Shown here piece by piece: positions 1-36,205 of a stretch of DNA of 64,000 nucleotides (positions are counted from its first letter, which is position 1; every line of letters starts with the position of its first letter). The notes beneath the pieces were generated by a model that saw nothing but the letters and a program-made list of their open reading frames with translations, did no database searches and was not told where the DNA came from. A program made the position numbers and the translations under genes. Origin of the DNA: Tyto alba (lineage: Eukaryota > Chordata > Aves > Strigiformes > Tytonidae); NCBI RefSeq assembly GCF_018691265.1, contig NW_024881261.1:22655374-22719373 (forward strand). The letters run 5' to 3'.

Positions 1-3000
1 CACTGTGGTGTTGTGGTAGGCATGTCGATGGGAGCACATCTCCTTTTTCATCTTTGCCAGCTTTGTTGGTACTGCAGGGCTGTCAGATTTCCTCCAGCCT
101 AGCAAGCAGGGAGTCCCAAGACTTCAATCCCATCATGGTTCCCATTGCAGAACAGTCCAGCATCTGTGGTGGCTGTGGGAAGAGGCCAGTCAGAAGTCAA
201 GTACCAGTAGAAATTCAACAGCCTTTCCCTCCCGGAGGCCAAGACTTCCTGATACTTCTGTGTCCCTTACCATCCGAGTAGCAGCCTCCTGTTTATTGAG
301 GGTGAGAGTCCCATGGTCTTGTTCCTATTGTCCTGGCCTCCTGAACTTCCTCAGCCTTGTGTATGCTGGGAGATGGAGAGCAGAGATAAGCACAGCCCAC
401 CAGAGGCTCCCTGTACTTTGCTCCGAGCCTGCCTGCCCCCGGGCTCAGGATGGCTGACCTATGCCTTGGAGATCTCTGGTGAAGCAGTCTGGGGGAGCTC
501 AGACCCACCACTTCCAACCTGTTCCTATGTGAGACCGTGTCCAGGCTGAGACACTACCTACCTGTGCTCCTCCCCCTTCCAGCAAGGTCTTAGGTTGAGG
601 CACCTGTGATATGGCAGGTTGGCAGGCCATGTCTTTTCAGGTCCAATCTGGATGTCAGGTCTAGTCCAGTGGTTCAGCTGCAGAGGTGGTGGCTCTCAGA
701 GAGCTTGGTGTCTCAGTCACACCAATGCTGACCTTCCTGTTTGCATTGCTTCCCTGCAAGGTCTCTCTGCCTGGTGACCTTCTGTGCAATGCCAGAGCCT
801 CCTGAATCCCTCATCCACTTTCTAGGCTTTGATCTTTCCACACCAAACTTTTTTGAGTTTGGCCTTTTCTGGACCAAACCTATGTCGCTTCTGGTTGCTA
901 CCTCTGTCATTCTCATAGGCTCCGCTTGGGGTGGCAAGGTGAGGATCTGAGCTCTGTATCCTCTCTGGTGTCTGCAGTTAAGAGAGGAGAGTGGGGTATC
1001 GCATCTGCTCTGTGTTTCTTGTATCACTCCAAGGGCATTTTGGGGCACAGAGGCACGGGATTAGGCCTTCCCTTTCTTTGGGACACTGAAGCCAGGGACT
1101 TGGTGGCACAGAGGACAGGCAAGGTTTGTGCAGTAAAACTGGCGATGTCCGAGAGGCACGAGGCAGCGAAGGGTGGCAGTATCCATCCATGATCAGTGCT
1201 CTCTGCAGGAAGAATTGGCTTCCTATTCCTCTGCCAAGGCAAGAGACTGAAACAGAGCACCCTGGAGAAACTGAGCACAGTGTCTGTCTTACTGTCCACA
1301 GGCTGCCATCGTTCACAGGGTACTGTCCACAGGGTGCCCACAGCAACACTGCTGCAGGGGCATGGGGAGGGTGTGAGGGTGTAGAGACAAAGCTAGTACC
1401 AGGAAGGACAATCAGGTGGCTTAACAGAGGTTTTTCCTCACTGGTTTATAATCAGTGGGGTACAGAGCATGCTGCCAGTGCCAAAGATGCTGTGGCATTG
1501 TGCTCCCAGAGCAGCACTGGGCTGTGGCACAGGCCATGGACAGGTGTTGTGTTGCTGCCCAAACTGCCATCGATCTTTGCTGAGCCCATGTTTGCTGAGC
1601 CTCTTGTCTTCTCTTCTCATTTTCCAGCCCTCACAATCAGGAGTACCTCTGCTTTGGTGGCGGGGGAGCGCAGGGAAAACCCAGCCACAGCCCTCACTGC
1701 GCTCCCCGGCCTGGGGACCCTGAGGCTTGGGCTTTCCGTAGCATCATAAGCACCAACCTCGCCTTCTGTCACACATGCACACAGACTCCTAAGCAACTAT
1801 CTTTACCCATTTAGAAATGATTCCCCAGGTTATAGGTAAGTCCCTGCACAGCTCTTAGTCCCATACGGGCCCCGTTTCTTGCCCATCTCCTGGGCTGCAT
1901 GTGATGTTCAGACCCACCATGCTGCCCTGCAGTAGGTGAGCAGGTGTCTTGGCTCCATCAGTGACTTGAAGTGAAGGTTGCAGGAAAGATGGTGAGAAAT
2001 GAGGTGTGGGGGAGCAAGGCTCTGCTGCAGGCCCCCGGCAGGCAGCACCCCAGCTCTCTGCTCCCTAGAATGGAGTGAGTCTCCCCTTGCAGCCCCTGTG
2101 GATGATGGCAGACAGGGAGACAGGTGTGGTTGGGTTCTGCTGTCCTGTGCAGTGGAGAGGAGCGAAGACTGGGACTTGGAGCAGGAACTAGGCTGGGAAG
2201 TGGGGAAGGCATGGGGTACCAGGAGCTGAGACAGCCCATCATCTGCAGGGTCAGTCAGGAGGCATGGCTTTCTGGCAAGGGAGAGGTGCAAGAAGTTTCC
2301 TCTTTCCCCATCACCGGTGCTACCAACTGTTTAGACTCTGAGTGGAGCTGACCATGAAACTGAAGCTTCCCAAGTAGTCTGAGGAAGAAGTGGCTGAGCT
2401 GATTGCTCAAAGATTCCCATGAGCTGGAACCAACGTCTCCTGGAGCCTGGCAGGATTGATCTGCTCAAGCAGGGAGCATCAATGCTCCCACTAAGGGGCA
2501 TTTCATGGGAATTGCTGGAGAAAGGAGCTAAGGAACCTCTGCAGCTGCTGTAACACAACATCACCCATGCCAGTGGGGCCAGAGCAGGGCATTCACCGCT
2601 ACCCACAGACATGCAGTACAGACTGGTTGCCACCAGCTCAGTGGCACCAGACAGGGGAGCTCTGTGGTGGAGGCTGTGCTTTACACTGCCTGTCAGTCTC
2701 AGGGTTGTCAGAGGTGACCTCAGGCTGCAGGACTTTGGCTGGTGATGAATGCCAGTAGGACTAGGCCTGTGTGTGCTTCCCTGCAGTCATCCCCCTTATG
2801 CACCCAAAACTTTTGGTGTTAATTGTTGCAATGGTTGGGGTTGGGGCCTGGGTTGGGGATGACCCTGCATCTCAGTCTCTCTTGGTGACAGGAATGGACA
2901 AGCCTGTGATGCCATTGCATTGCTGGGGAGATGCAGTGTCCCCCGCAGCCGGTGGCCTTGGTTCATGCAGCTTCATGGCTCACTCCAAGGCTCTGGTGTC

Positions 3001-6000
3001 CCTCAGCACGCGATAGTCTGAGACCATGCTTTTATCTTGACCTTGTATGTGGGAAATGTGCCAAAGTGCAGACCCAGCAAGGCCTCCCCGGGTACTGGGA
3101 TGCCTGTGCCTCCTCTGGTGACCTTGGTTGAAAGGGAGGGAGTAGCGGCTGAACAGCAAGGGTCGCAGTGTGGGACCCTCTCCCTGTCCCTCCATAGCAG
3201 GACACACCATGGTGGCACCCCCAGTGTGGGGCAGAGACTCCATGTGTAGGTTATTGCCTCATTTGGGTGGGAGGTGAAGGTGTGCAGGTACCCCACTCTC
3301 GCTGGGCAGAGGGCTGCAGTTAAAGCAGTCTGTCCGTGGGGCTGTGACAGTGATCCGCAGAGCATACGTGGGGGAAGATCCCTCCAGAGCTGGGGGGGTC
3401 CCTCCGGGGCTGCCAGGGCTAGCCGGGAGCAGATGGGGTGCTGATGAGATGGAGCGGGAGCTGGGGCAGCCCTGGGGACTGCAGGGAGGTCGCTCCTGCT
3501 GTGGCAGCCAGACTTTTGCAACTGCTGGTGCAAATTGCCAGACTTTGCTGCGCTGCCGGGTGCATGCAGGCGCCCAGAGTGCCACCTTGCTTGCTGCAGT
3601 CCCATACACAGGCAGCCCGGGGTTGCCAGCCCCGCAAGCAAGCACTGCGGTTTGTGGGGTGCTAACCCCAGAAGGATGTAAATGGGCAAATTGCATCTCC
3701 CTGGGGGTGCATGCCTCCTGAAATCCAGTCGCTCAACTTCCCTTGCCCATCCTACTCCTCCATAGCCAGCCTTGGCCCCGGGCAGAGCCATGCCGGTCCC
3801 TGAGGAGTAGCAGCAGAGGGAGGGGATGTGACTTGCCCCCCTCATGCGAGAGGTGAGCGAGGCAGGCTCTGCTGAGACCTGAATTGGGGGCATTGCCTAA
3901 GATGGGGCAATCCCCTAAGATGGGATAGAAAGAAGGGCAGGCAGGAGAAGCAGGAGGAAAGAGGGGAGGGGGGGCTGAAAACCACCTGGTGAAAAGGACT
4001 AAATACCACAGTGGGGGGCTGCACACCTGGACCCTCGCTAGAGGGAGAGCTCGGCCCTGGAACTGTGGCTGTGTGGGAGGATCGAGGAGCCCTTAGGGCT
4101 GGCAGCCACCCCAGGCGGAGGATGTGCTGGGAGTCAAACCTTCTTTCCTGCCAGATCGCGGCTGCTAGCTTGTGCTGGAGCACCGGGGCCCTGCCAATAA
4201 GCTCCACTGTGTTTCTTTATAAGGTCCCTTTTGTTACTGCAGCAATCCGTGAGCCGATGCCCCTCTCCTCCCTGAGGCCACCACAGGTCTCTGAGCTAGC
4301 CTGAGCTCCCAGTTGGCACTGGGCAAACTGGTGAGATGATGCCCTGAGGACTGTGCCCAGTTTGGGGCTCCGTGGGGTGTGATGTGGGAGGCTGGGGGTG
4401 AGGGCTGAACAGAGGAAGGAGGGAAACGAGGAAGGGATGGAGACAGGGGAAGGGAGGGATGGTGAGGGGTGGGAGCACAGGAGGGGGACAAGTCTAGAGC
4501 ACAGGATGAAGAAGAGATCTCCCCACAAGCACTGGCATGGCAAGAAATGGGGCACAAGCCTGGGAGGGATTTTCCCCCAAGCATTCCCATGTAGAGCCAT
4601 GAAGGGCAGCGGGAGCTAGGACACAGGACGTATCATCCCTCCATGGCATGGAGGATGGGGGCAGCAGGCGGGGTCCCAGGGCTGGCAGGGGTGCCCACAG
4701 AGGTACAGGCAGCGGGCACATCCCTGTGGGATGCAGCCCTTTGTGTCAGGTGTTAATTCCAGCCCCCGGGTCTGACCTGGAGCCCCTAGGCTGGGCTTTG
4801 CCCAAGAGTCCGAGAAACCTGTGTTTCCCTGCGCTGCTCGCATGGCATCTGTGTCTGAAGGAGAAGACAATCCTCAACCCAGCAGGTGAGTAACCCGATT
4901 TTAAGGCTCTCAGCTGACTGCAGAAATTTTTTGGTGGAATTTCAGAGTCTGCCCCTGTCCTCTGCAGGAGTGGTTGTGCCCCCAAAAAGAGGGGCTGACA
5001 GGATGGGGTGATGGAGGATAGGCAGGAATGTCTAGAGAGGGCTGGTGCTGCAGGGGAGGCTCTGGAAGTCTGCAGAAAAACAGGAGTGAGGAGGGGCACA
5101 GCTGTCCAAAGTTCAGTCCTACATGGATCTGACAGCAGTAACACTGGTGGGTGTTGCTGTGGCTGGCTGATTTAAGGACCAGGTTGGACTCCAGAGCTGC
5201 CAGAGCAGGACCAGCCCTGCCTGTGGTTGGAGGCTGGCCTGGCTGACCTTCAAGTGTCCTCCCAGCCCTAACTTCAATTCTGCAAGGAATGAACCAGCCC
5301 AGATCTTGGCTGTCATAAATCAAAGTCGCTCCGCTGAGACCGATGGAGGGAGCTGCGTTTACTTAGCTCAGCCAAAGATCCGGTCTGGTACATTCTTAGC
5401 AGCAATATTAGGCAGCCTGGGCTCTCTTGGCAGAAGCGTCAGGCATCTAGCCATGTGTGCGGGGCATTGCACATCGAGGGCAGAGTACTGCTCTGCCTCA
5501 TGCACGTGTCCCTCACAGACTCAGACAAGTCTCTTTTCCCTGTCCCTTTGTGGTACAGGGTGAAAACCAGCATCCCATGGGGAACAAATGGCACTTGGAC
5601 TGTAGCTGGAGGTTTTGAGTTTTCTACAGCAGATGTCTCACCTAAAAATGTGTCAGGCAGGACCTGGACAACCCAGGAGCTCAACCGCACAGCCCCAGCT
5701 GAAACCAATGGCCTCCTGGCCTAGCCTGTCCTCAGGGTTGTCTCTCCTTCCCCACTCCTGGGGAGCAGGGCATTGGTGCAGGAAGGTGCATGCTGATACA
5801 TCCCTACTGGCAGCCAGGAGCTGGAAGTCAGGCCTCCAGGACAGGCTTTGCTGAGCTAGTGCCTTATTGTTGCCCCCCTATCCAGGGGAGAAGATTTGCT
5901 CCTGGTCACTGGCAACCATGGAGAGAACATGGTGCTGAGTGAGCCCAGTTTGTGGTGGCAAGGTGGAGAGGACTTTAGGGCTCCTCCAGTGACATGCTGC

Positions 6001-9000
6001 ATTGCAGCCAGGGAAGGTGCTGTGGTCTCTCCTGCCAGGTGCCAGGCAGTTGACGAGAGGAGGAATAGTGGGGTGAGACAAGGATCTGGTGCCAGAAAAG
6101 GAGTGTTTGGCCCCAAGAAGGAACATCTGGGCCCTGGAAAAGCATCTGGCCCTGGAGATGGAGCGTCTGTGGTGTGGTGACCCTGCACAGGACCGTGGTC
6201 CAGCAGCAGCTTCCCAGGGCTGGGAGCACAACATGGTCCTTGTGCTGAGCTGGGGCGAGAGGTGATCGGTGAAGAGCCCTGTCGCAGGGTGAGCCCAGAG
6301 CTGGATCATGTGCCTTCCTCACAGAGACCCCCAGCAGTGCCTCGGCACACCGACACAGGCAGTGGGGACTCAGCTCTCTAGGGAACACCACTGAGGTGGC
6401 AGGGGGACCTGTGTTCCCAGCAACGTGGGGGGTAGCAGTGGCTGTCCTAAGCAGGCAGCGGGGGGAGGGATAAGCTAGCTCTGGGTCCGCTTGGGGATGA
6501 CTCATTTCAGGCATGCTGAGGATACTCGCACAATACCAAATTTGCTCTTTATTCCTTAAGTGTGGGCCAGTTCTCGGGTTGAAAATATATCTAATCTAAA
6601 AAATATTATCTCAGTGTTTCTTCAAGCCAAACTGAAATGTCACTTTAGAAAGTATACTAAAAAAAAAAATAAAAACCCACCCTGAGACATTAGCTCATTG
6701 GCAAGAAAATTAGCATCACCTCAGTTGTCTCAGACATGGACACATCTCTGTTCTCCACTTGCTTGAGGATTGGGCTCTTAGTTTTCTCTCTTTAAACTGC
6801 ACATTCTCCAAGCCAGCTGGGGCTTTGAGTGGTGACAGACAGGTGCCACGAATGGGGTACTCCCAGCCTATATAGGCTGATGGTCCCTATTTAACAGGAT
6901 GAGAGTGGCTTGAATGTTGGAAGAAAACCAGTTGCATGGCATGGCTGAGTAGTGCCTCATCCTGAGAGCAAAGTTATGCTTTGCTTGTGTAAAACCCCAA
7001 ATCAGTATGGGGACTTGGTGAGGGAGGAGAGAGCAGATCCCGATGGTAGAGTTGCTTTGAGACCCAGGCCGTGATCCCTGCATGCTCATTGCAAGAAGCA
7101 AGGCAAGAATTGCAGCTATGAGTTGGGAACCTGTAGGGAGATAAAAATGCTGAAGGACAAGAGAGGTTCTGTAAATGGCCCCATGCCTAGATGTTCATCA
7201 ATAGGTAGGAAAGCTGAGGACCACGGATTGAAAAGAGAGGTCACAGGGAGAAACTCAGAGCTCTGGGTTTGCCCCCAGAGGCTCCAGAAACTGGCCATGT
7301 GAGAAGGACATCCTCTCAGGCAGGACAGGCAAGGTCCAGAAAGGTAATCAGGAGTTTTTAGTGATGGCGGTTGAAAAGAATGAAAATATCTTCAGAGGGT
7401 GACTGAGCAGCCACTTGTTCTGGAGGTGCAGGTGGAGCATGGGGAGTGGTGGAGGGGAGGCTTTGAGTTTTGTAGCTCAGCCTGTGGCTGGAAAAGCAGC
7501 CTTGGAACTGCTGGGCTGGGAAGGGGACAGTGCCTGTACCCTTGTGATAACAGATAGAATTTTAGCGAAAAATACAGTCACCACAACCCATGGCTGTTAG
7601 GTGCCAGTTGCTGGGTTGGATTCATCTCCTCTGCTGCTGGGAAGCAATGAGCCCGTGAACCCTGTCCTTGGCTGAGGGCACAGCGGCTACAGCCACACAA
7701 GGAGCTGAAGTGGGGCCAAGGTGGGTGCCCAGCACTGACCCAGCAGCACCCAGCCTGTTCTGCTGGCAAGCGCTCCTTGGGGCAGCTTTGGCCCTGCCAG
7801 CCAGTGGAGGCACAGCTGGAGAGCAGCAGGAACCAGGGCCCATGCCAACGGCACCTTTGGATGCAGACACCCTATTTTAGGAGGAGAGGTTTTTAGTCAG
7901 GTGGGAGGGGTGCCCACAGAATGGGGTGTGCTGGTGCTGCGGACGGTGATGTTGGAAGTCTCCTGCCCAGTGCAGCGCCCCAGAGCAGGCAGACTCAGAG
8001 CTGGTGAGCTCCTAGTGACCTTGTGGCCACGCTCGTGGCTGCTCCCACCAGGGTAGCATGGGGTGATGGACAGGCCCCCTGGGAAAGGCTGGGGCCAAAT
8101 GGGCATGGATCTGCCCTGGGACACCCATCCAGGTCTTACTATAATCAACTGCCCAGCACCACCAAGTTCAGCAGTGGTCTGAGCCAAGTGCATCTCCCCA
8201 GGGAATTGCAGGGTGTCAGAGCTGCTTTCACCAGGGAAGCGTCTGGCCCACAGGTTTGAGCACAGAGCAGCTTCCCTCGCCGCATGACGGCTGGGGCTGC
8301 CAGGAGGCGGGGAGGAAGGTGCCTGAGAGCTCCCCAAGGCACAGGGCAGCCTGTCAGTGCTGCTCAGGGATCCCTTGGGACGGGTAGCGCTGAGCAGCAA
8401 GAATGCTCATCCTTCGTGGAAGAAGCAGAGCCTCAAGGAGATTGGCCTGGGTAATTGGCTCAGGAGAGCAGTCCTCTTAAAAGTCAATTAGAGACTTTTA
8501 AAAATAAATCGGACTGGAACATTGAGAGAGCTGCCAGAAAATTTGGGCGAGGTCAGAGTTGCTTAACGTTCGTTGTTGATTAGATTCAACCAGCTTTTTG
8601 GTTGGGATAACTTCTGCACTGCTGAGTCAGACTGCTTCAGGGGCTAAGCCAAGAGTGACTCCTAACATGGCCATTTAAGGCATGGTGGGCTGAGAACTGA
8701 TGGGCAGCCTGGAGAAGACAGTACACCCCACTGTGAGCTGGGAGGCCGGGGGGTGGTTTCCTTCATCTTTGCCCTCTCTGCCTCAGTTTTCCCTTCTGTG
8801 AAGTGCTTTGAAGTTGGTGGGTGGGAAAAGGCGAGCAAAAGTATTATAGTCACTTTGTCTCGGATAGAAACTGCACTTGAGAGCTTCACAAGGAGTTTGT
8901 CCAGGTTTAAAAAAATCAGTGTGGATCTGTAGGACAGCACGTGATGTGCACATGTTTCTGCTCCAAGTCTGCTATGGCTGAGCTTGGCAGAGCCTGAGCC

Positions 9001-9320
9001 CACACATGCAGTTTCACAGGCGTAGGGTGGGGGACTTTGGAGCCGTTGCCCTGTCTCTCCAGTTTAGACATGGGTTTGGGTGCCTTGGTCCTGTCATCAA
9101 TCACTGGAGCTGTCCTGTCACCTCACCTCTCCTCTAGCTGCATCCCCAAGCCTTCCCTTAGCTCTCAGACCTGACCTCGGAGTGTCTCTAACCAGTGTTG
9201 TTCATCCTGGGTCCCAGTAGCTGCTTTCCAAAGCAGGATGAGGAATGTGCGTTTCCCAAGAAGCTGAATGAGGAGAAGATCTGTAGGCAGGCTAACCTGG
9301 AGTGTCCCTTCCCATTGCAG
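1..9320. other. No recognised gene; probable upstream intron of PSD
   Basis: I recognise no coding exon, RNA gene or mobile element here. The open frames present have no familiar motifs and no consistent chain of splice sites. In mammals PSD has roughly 500 residues before the Sec7 domain, including a conserved AKWEFFYG-type motif; none of that is visible in this stretch on the plus strand. The first PSD exon in the window opens mid-codon, so at least one upstream coding exon exists. It must lie left of the window, or be too diverged here for me to see. An AT-rich patch lies at about 6535-6680. Nothing else stands out. Confidence 0.55.
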
Positions 9321-26863
<17,543 letters not shown>

Positions 26864-28396
26864 GCGAAGGGGCATCAGCCGCCCGTGCTGCAGCTCCGTT
26901 CCTGCCCCGCTGGCGCCGGGGTGGAGGCCACATGCCCGCCGAGACCCTGCATGAGTCCGTCCATCTGCGGCACGAGCTGGGGAGGTGACAGCCCTTCTCC
27001 GGCTGCCAGCACCAGCCGTGCAGGGCCGTGGCCCCTCCGCCAGAGGTGGTGGCAGAGCAGGACAGTCCCCGGTCCTTGCTCACGGGAGCTGCCCGCACCG
27101 TCAGCCCCATCAGACTCATTCCTGCCCCTCCTTATCCTGTGCTTGGCTGCAGGACCCCATTCCCCAGCCCTGGGGAGGGGGATAACTGAAACCCACCCAC
27201 TGGGCTCAATTCTTCAGTGGTTAAAAGAAAAAAAAAAAAGACAATAATGCAGCAAAACAAAGCCAGTGGCCGCTTCTCCTACAGCTCCCTTGTGCCATGG
27301 GGGGGAAGACAGGAGGGGGCCAGCCCTGGCCTGTCCCCTCCCCTGGGGCTGGTGGTCAGGGGAGCCAGGGCAATGGCACCTGGCCCCCTCCCTGCCACCA
27401 CAGATACCTTTGCACCCTCCCTGCTTTCTTACAACTTTTGAACGGTTTTTGTGATACAGTTTTGCACTTTTTAGTACCAGATCGAGCTGACCATCAGGGA
27501 GGGGTTTTTGGGGCTACTTTTGATGCTTTTTGGGAACTGTTTAAAAAAAAAATAAGCAAAACCAGAAACCCAGCCCTGTCCTGTAGGCACTGCACTCTGT
27601 GAGGAGGTTTTTACATGGACTTGGGGCGTGACCCAGCAGCCCCCTGCAGCAAGCTGAGCATGGGCTCCTGCCTGTGCTGCTGCCAGCTCCCCAGCCCCAT
27701 TCTGGCACCAGCAACCCCTCAGAGAGACAGCCCTGCTGCTGCTGGTACCGAGGCAGCCTTGGGAGCGGCAGCACCCATCGCTGCGCCTGCAGCTGCATGG
27801 GAGGCTGATGCTTCGGTGCTTTGTGACCCACCTGCCCCAGCAGCCTGGACCATCCCTGTTTGCACTGCCTGGGTGCGAGCGTCGTACCCGGGGCATGTTG
27901 GGCAGCAGCATGTAAGTACTCCGAGGGGGGAGGTGACCCCTGAAGCCAGGGTTGACTTGGGGCTCCCCACTGCCCTCTGAGGCTGGCAGGGGCTGGAGCC
28001 TGCTTTCCTCCCCATGCCACTTTTCCAAGGTATGGCTGGGGCCTCGGAGGCTGTCGGCAAAGCCTGGTCCGCAGCGCTGTGAGGTCCTTGTGCTGCAGCA
28101 GTGGTGGTGCAGCACCTTCCTCGGCCACGAGCTCCCTCCTTGCCAAGGTGAGGGGCTGGCTGGGGCAGCCCTCACCACCCCAGGGTGGGCTGGAGGATGC
28201 TCGTCCAAAGCAAGGTGCCAGTGGTGGAGCATGGCTGCCTGAGTGCCTGGGGTGCACCAGGAGGGGTCCAGGGACTGGAAGGGCTGTGGGCAGGGGACTG
28301 GCACACACGGTGTTCTCGGCCGCCCAGGACCCGGCTGGTTTCAGCACTGACTTTGCGAATGTGTCAAACTTTTTATTCTGCTCTTTTGAGTCTATT

Positions 28397-28398
<2 letters not shown>

Positions 28399-28427
<29 letters not shown>
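28399..28427 (+). repeat. Poly(A) mononucleotide tract, 29 bases
   Basis: This is an uninterrupted run of 29 A residues inside the predicted PSD 3' untranslated region. It is not the transcript end, because genomic sequence with a later poly(A) signal continues. Length is likely polymorphic and is prone to sequencing error. Confidence 0.9.
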
Positions 28428-28430
<3 letters not shown>

Positions 28431-28497
28431 TATCCACCCTTGCCCCAGGTGGCTCGGTGGGGAGAAAAACCTTTGTACAGCTTCTCTCAGTTACTGA

Positions 28498-28503
28498 AGT
28501 AAA
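28498..28503 (+). terminator. Candidate PSD poly(A) signal (AGTAAA)
   Basis: The hexamer AGTAAA is a known weaker variant of AATAAA. It is followed within 15-30 bases by a G/T-rich run. No AATAAA on the plus strand fits better between the stop codon and the NFKB2 3' end. Confidence 0.4.
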
Positions 28504-28708
28504 ACTCGCTCTTCACTTCTTGTGTGCACTGTGGTTTCTCCCCTACAGTTGGGGACAGCCCTGGCAGGGAGGGATGCTGAGGAGGGGCCGGCAGCTGCCT
28601 CCTTGCTGCTGGACTCCCAGCCCCCGGCAGGGCTCAGGGGAGTTAGTGCCCACCGGCTCAGGGCTGGGGCTGGAGAGAGGGAGGGCAAAGGGTGATGGAA
28701 ATTGTCCC

Positions 28709-28714
28709 TTTATT
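28709..28714 (-). terminator. NFKB2 poly(A) signal (AATAAA, minus strand)
   Basis: TTTATT on the plus strand reads AATAAA on the minus strand, about 170 bases after the NFKB2 stop codon. It is the only perfect signal between the NFKB2 stop and the PSD 3' region. Confidence 0.75.
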
Positions 28715-28880
28715 CAGAAGAGGGACCATTAAATAAGAGCAGAGAGGGGGCAGGAGCTGGCTGCATCCCATTCCCCTGAGTCCAGGCAGCCGGACCCCAA
28801 GTCCAGAAGGCACTTGTGTGGGCAGGGCAAGGTATGGGGCAGTGAGGCCCCCCCGGGCGGCTGTGGGGGCTGCTGACCCC

Positions 28881-35702
<6,822 letters not shown>

Positions 35703-35726
35703 GTCTGCGCGGGGCCGGCCGCCGGC
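35703..35726 (-). other. NFKB2: 5' untranslated part of NFKB2 exon 2
   Basis: Reading the minus strand, a pyrimidine-rich acceptor ending CCGCAG finishes at 35727, 24 bases before the start codon. This means at least one non-coding exon lies further upstream, as in mammalian NFKB2. Confidence 0.65.
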
Positions 35727-35786
35727 CTGCGGGGAGAGCGCGGGGGTGAGCGGGGACCGGCGGCGGCAGGAAGGCACCGCCGCTCC

Positions 35787-35796
35787 GGAAAGTCCC
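35787..35796 (-). promoter_or_regulatory. Canonical kappaB site near the NFKB2 start
   Basis: GGAAAGTCCC on the plus strand reads GGGACTTTCC on the minus strand, the textbook immunoglobulin-kappa NF-kappaB site, 85 bases upstream of the NFKB2 start codon. Human NFKB2 is known to have two promoters and to be autoregulated through kappaB sites. Occupancy here is inferred. Confidence 0.6.
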
Positions 35797-35860
35797 TAGA
35801 AACCCCGCCGAGCCGGGAAATGACGGGACCGCGCGTCACCGCCCCGCCCCGCACCGCCGC

Positions 35861-36122
35861 GGCCCGGGGCTCGGCTCGGCTCGGCCCGGGGCTCGGCTCG
35901 GCCCGGGGCTCGGCTCGGCCCGGGGCTCGGCTCGGCCCGGGGCTCGGCTCGGCTCGGCCCGGGGCTCGGCTCGGCACGGCCCGGGGCTCGGCACGGCTCG
36001 GCCCGGGGCTCGGCTCGGCCCGGGGCTCGGCTCGGCCCGGGGCTCGGCGCGGCTCGGAGCCTGGCTCGGCTCGGCCCGGGGCTCGGCGCGGCTCGGAGCC
36101 TGGCTCGGCTCGGCACGGCCCG
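35861..36122. repeat. GC-rich minisatellite, 17-base unit
   Basis: About 260 bases are built from a CCCGGGGCTCGGCTCGG-like unit, with variants (CTCGGCACGG, CTCGGCGCGG, CTCGGAGCCTGG) and unit-length changes of 5 bases. It lies in the NFKB2 promoter/first-intron region, between two kappaB-type sites. The strongly G-rich strand could form secondary structure. The open frames across it (Arg/Gly/Pro/Ala/Glu-repetitive) are products of the repeat, not genes. Confidence 0.9.
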
Positions 36123-36196
36123 GCCGCTCCTGCGCCCCCCGGCCCGGCCGTCTCCTCCCCGCCGGGCAGTTCGGGGCTCCGGGCTTCGGGCGGGCT

Positions 36197-36205
36197 GGAA
36201 ATCCC
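36197..36205 (-). promoter_or_regulatory. kappaB-like site (GGGATTTCC)
   Basis: GGAAATCCC on the plus strand reads GGGATTTCC on the minus strand, a 9-base kappaB-type site. It lies just upstream of the GC minisatellite in the NFKB2 promoter region. A 9-base match alone is weak; its position next to other such sites supports it. Confidence 0.4.

Larger units (their letters stand above)
26864..28503 (+). other. PSD: PSD 3' untranslated region
   Basis: This follows the PSD stop codon and has no further coding exon. A variant poly(A) signal AGTAAA lies at 28498-28503, followed by a GT-rich stretch (about 28517-28535), a usual arrangement for cleavage. The 29-base A tract at 28399-28427 lies inside this segment. 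The end point is a prediction. An ATTAAA at 28728-28733 on the plus strand is an alternative signal and would make the transcript overlap the NFKB2 3' end. Confidence 0.5.

Noticed and set aside
3003..3893. Minus-strand ORF of 296 codons
   Set aside because: No recognisable domain, Pro/Ser/Cys-rich composition, and no splice or poly(A) context. It is best read as chance in a GC-rich region.
8685..8710. Sequence resembling the start of the miR-146 family (TGAGAACTGA)
   Set aside because: The match stops after about ten bases and no hairpin is evident. miR-146b is near this locus in human, but I cannot find it here.
9268..9320. ATG at 9268 reading into the first PSD exon
   Set aside because: It crosses a clear acceptor (CCCATTGCAG at 9320) and the upstream residues do not resemble PSD. 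The exon start at 9321 with a split codon is preferred.
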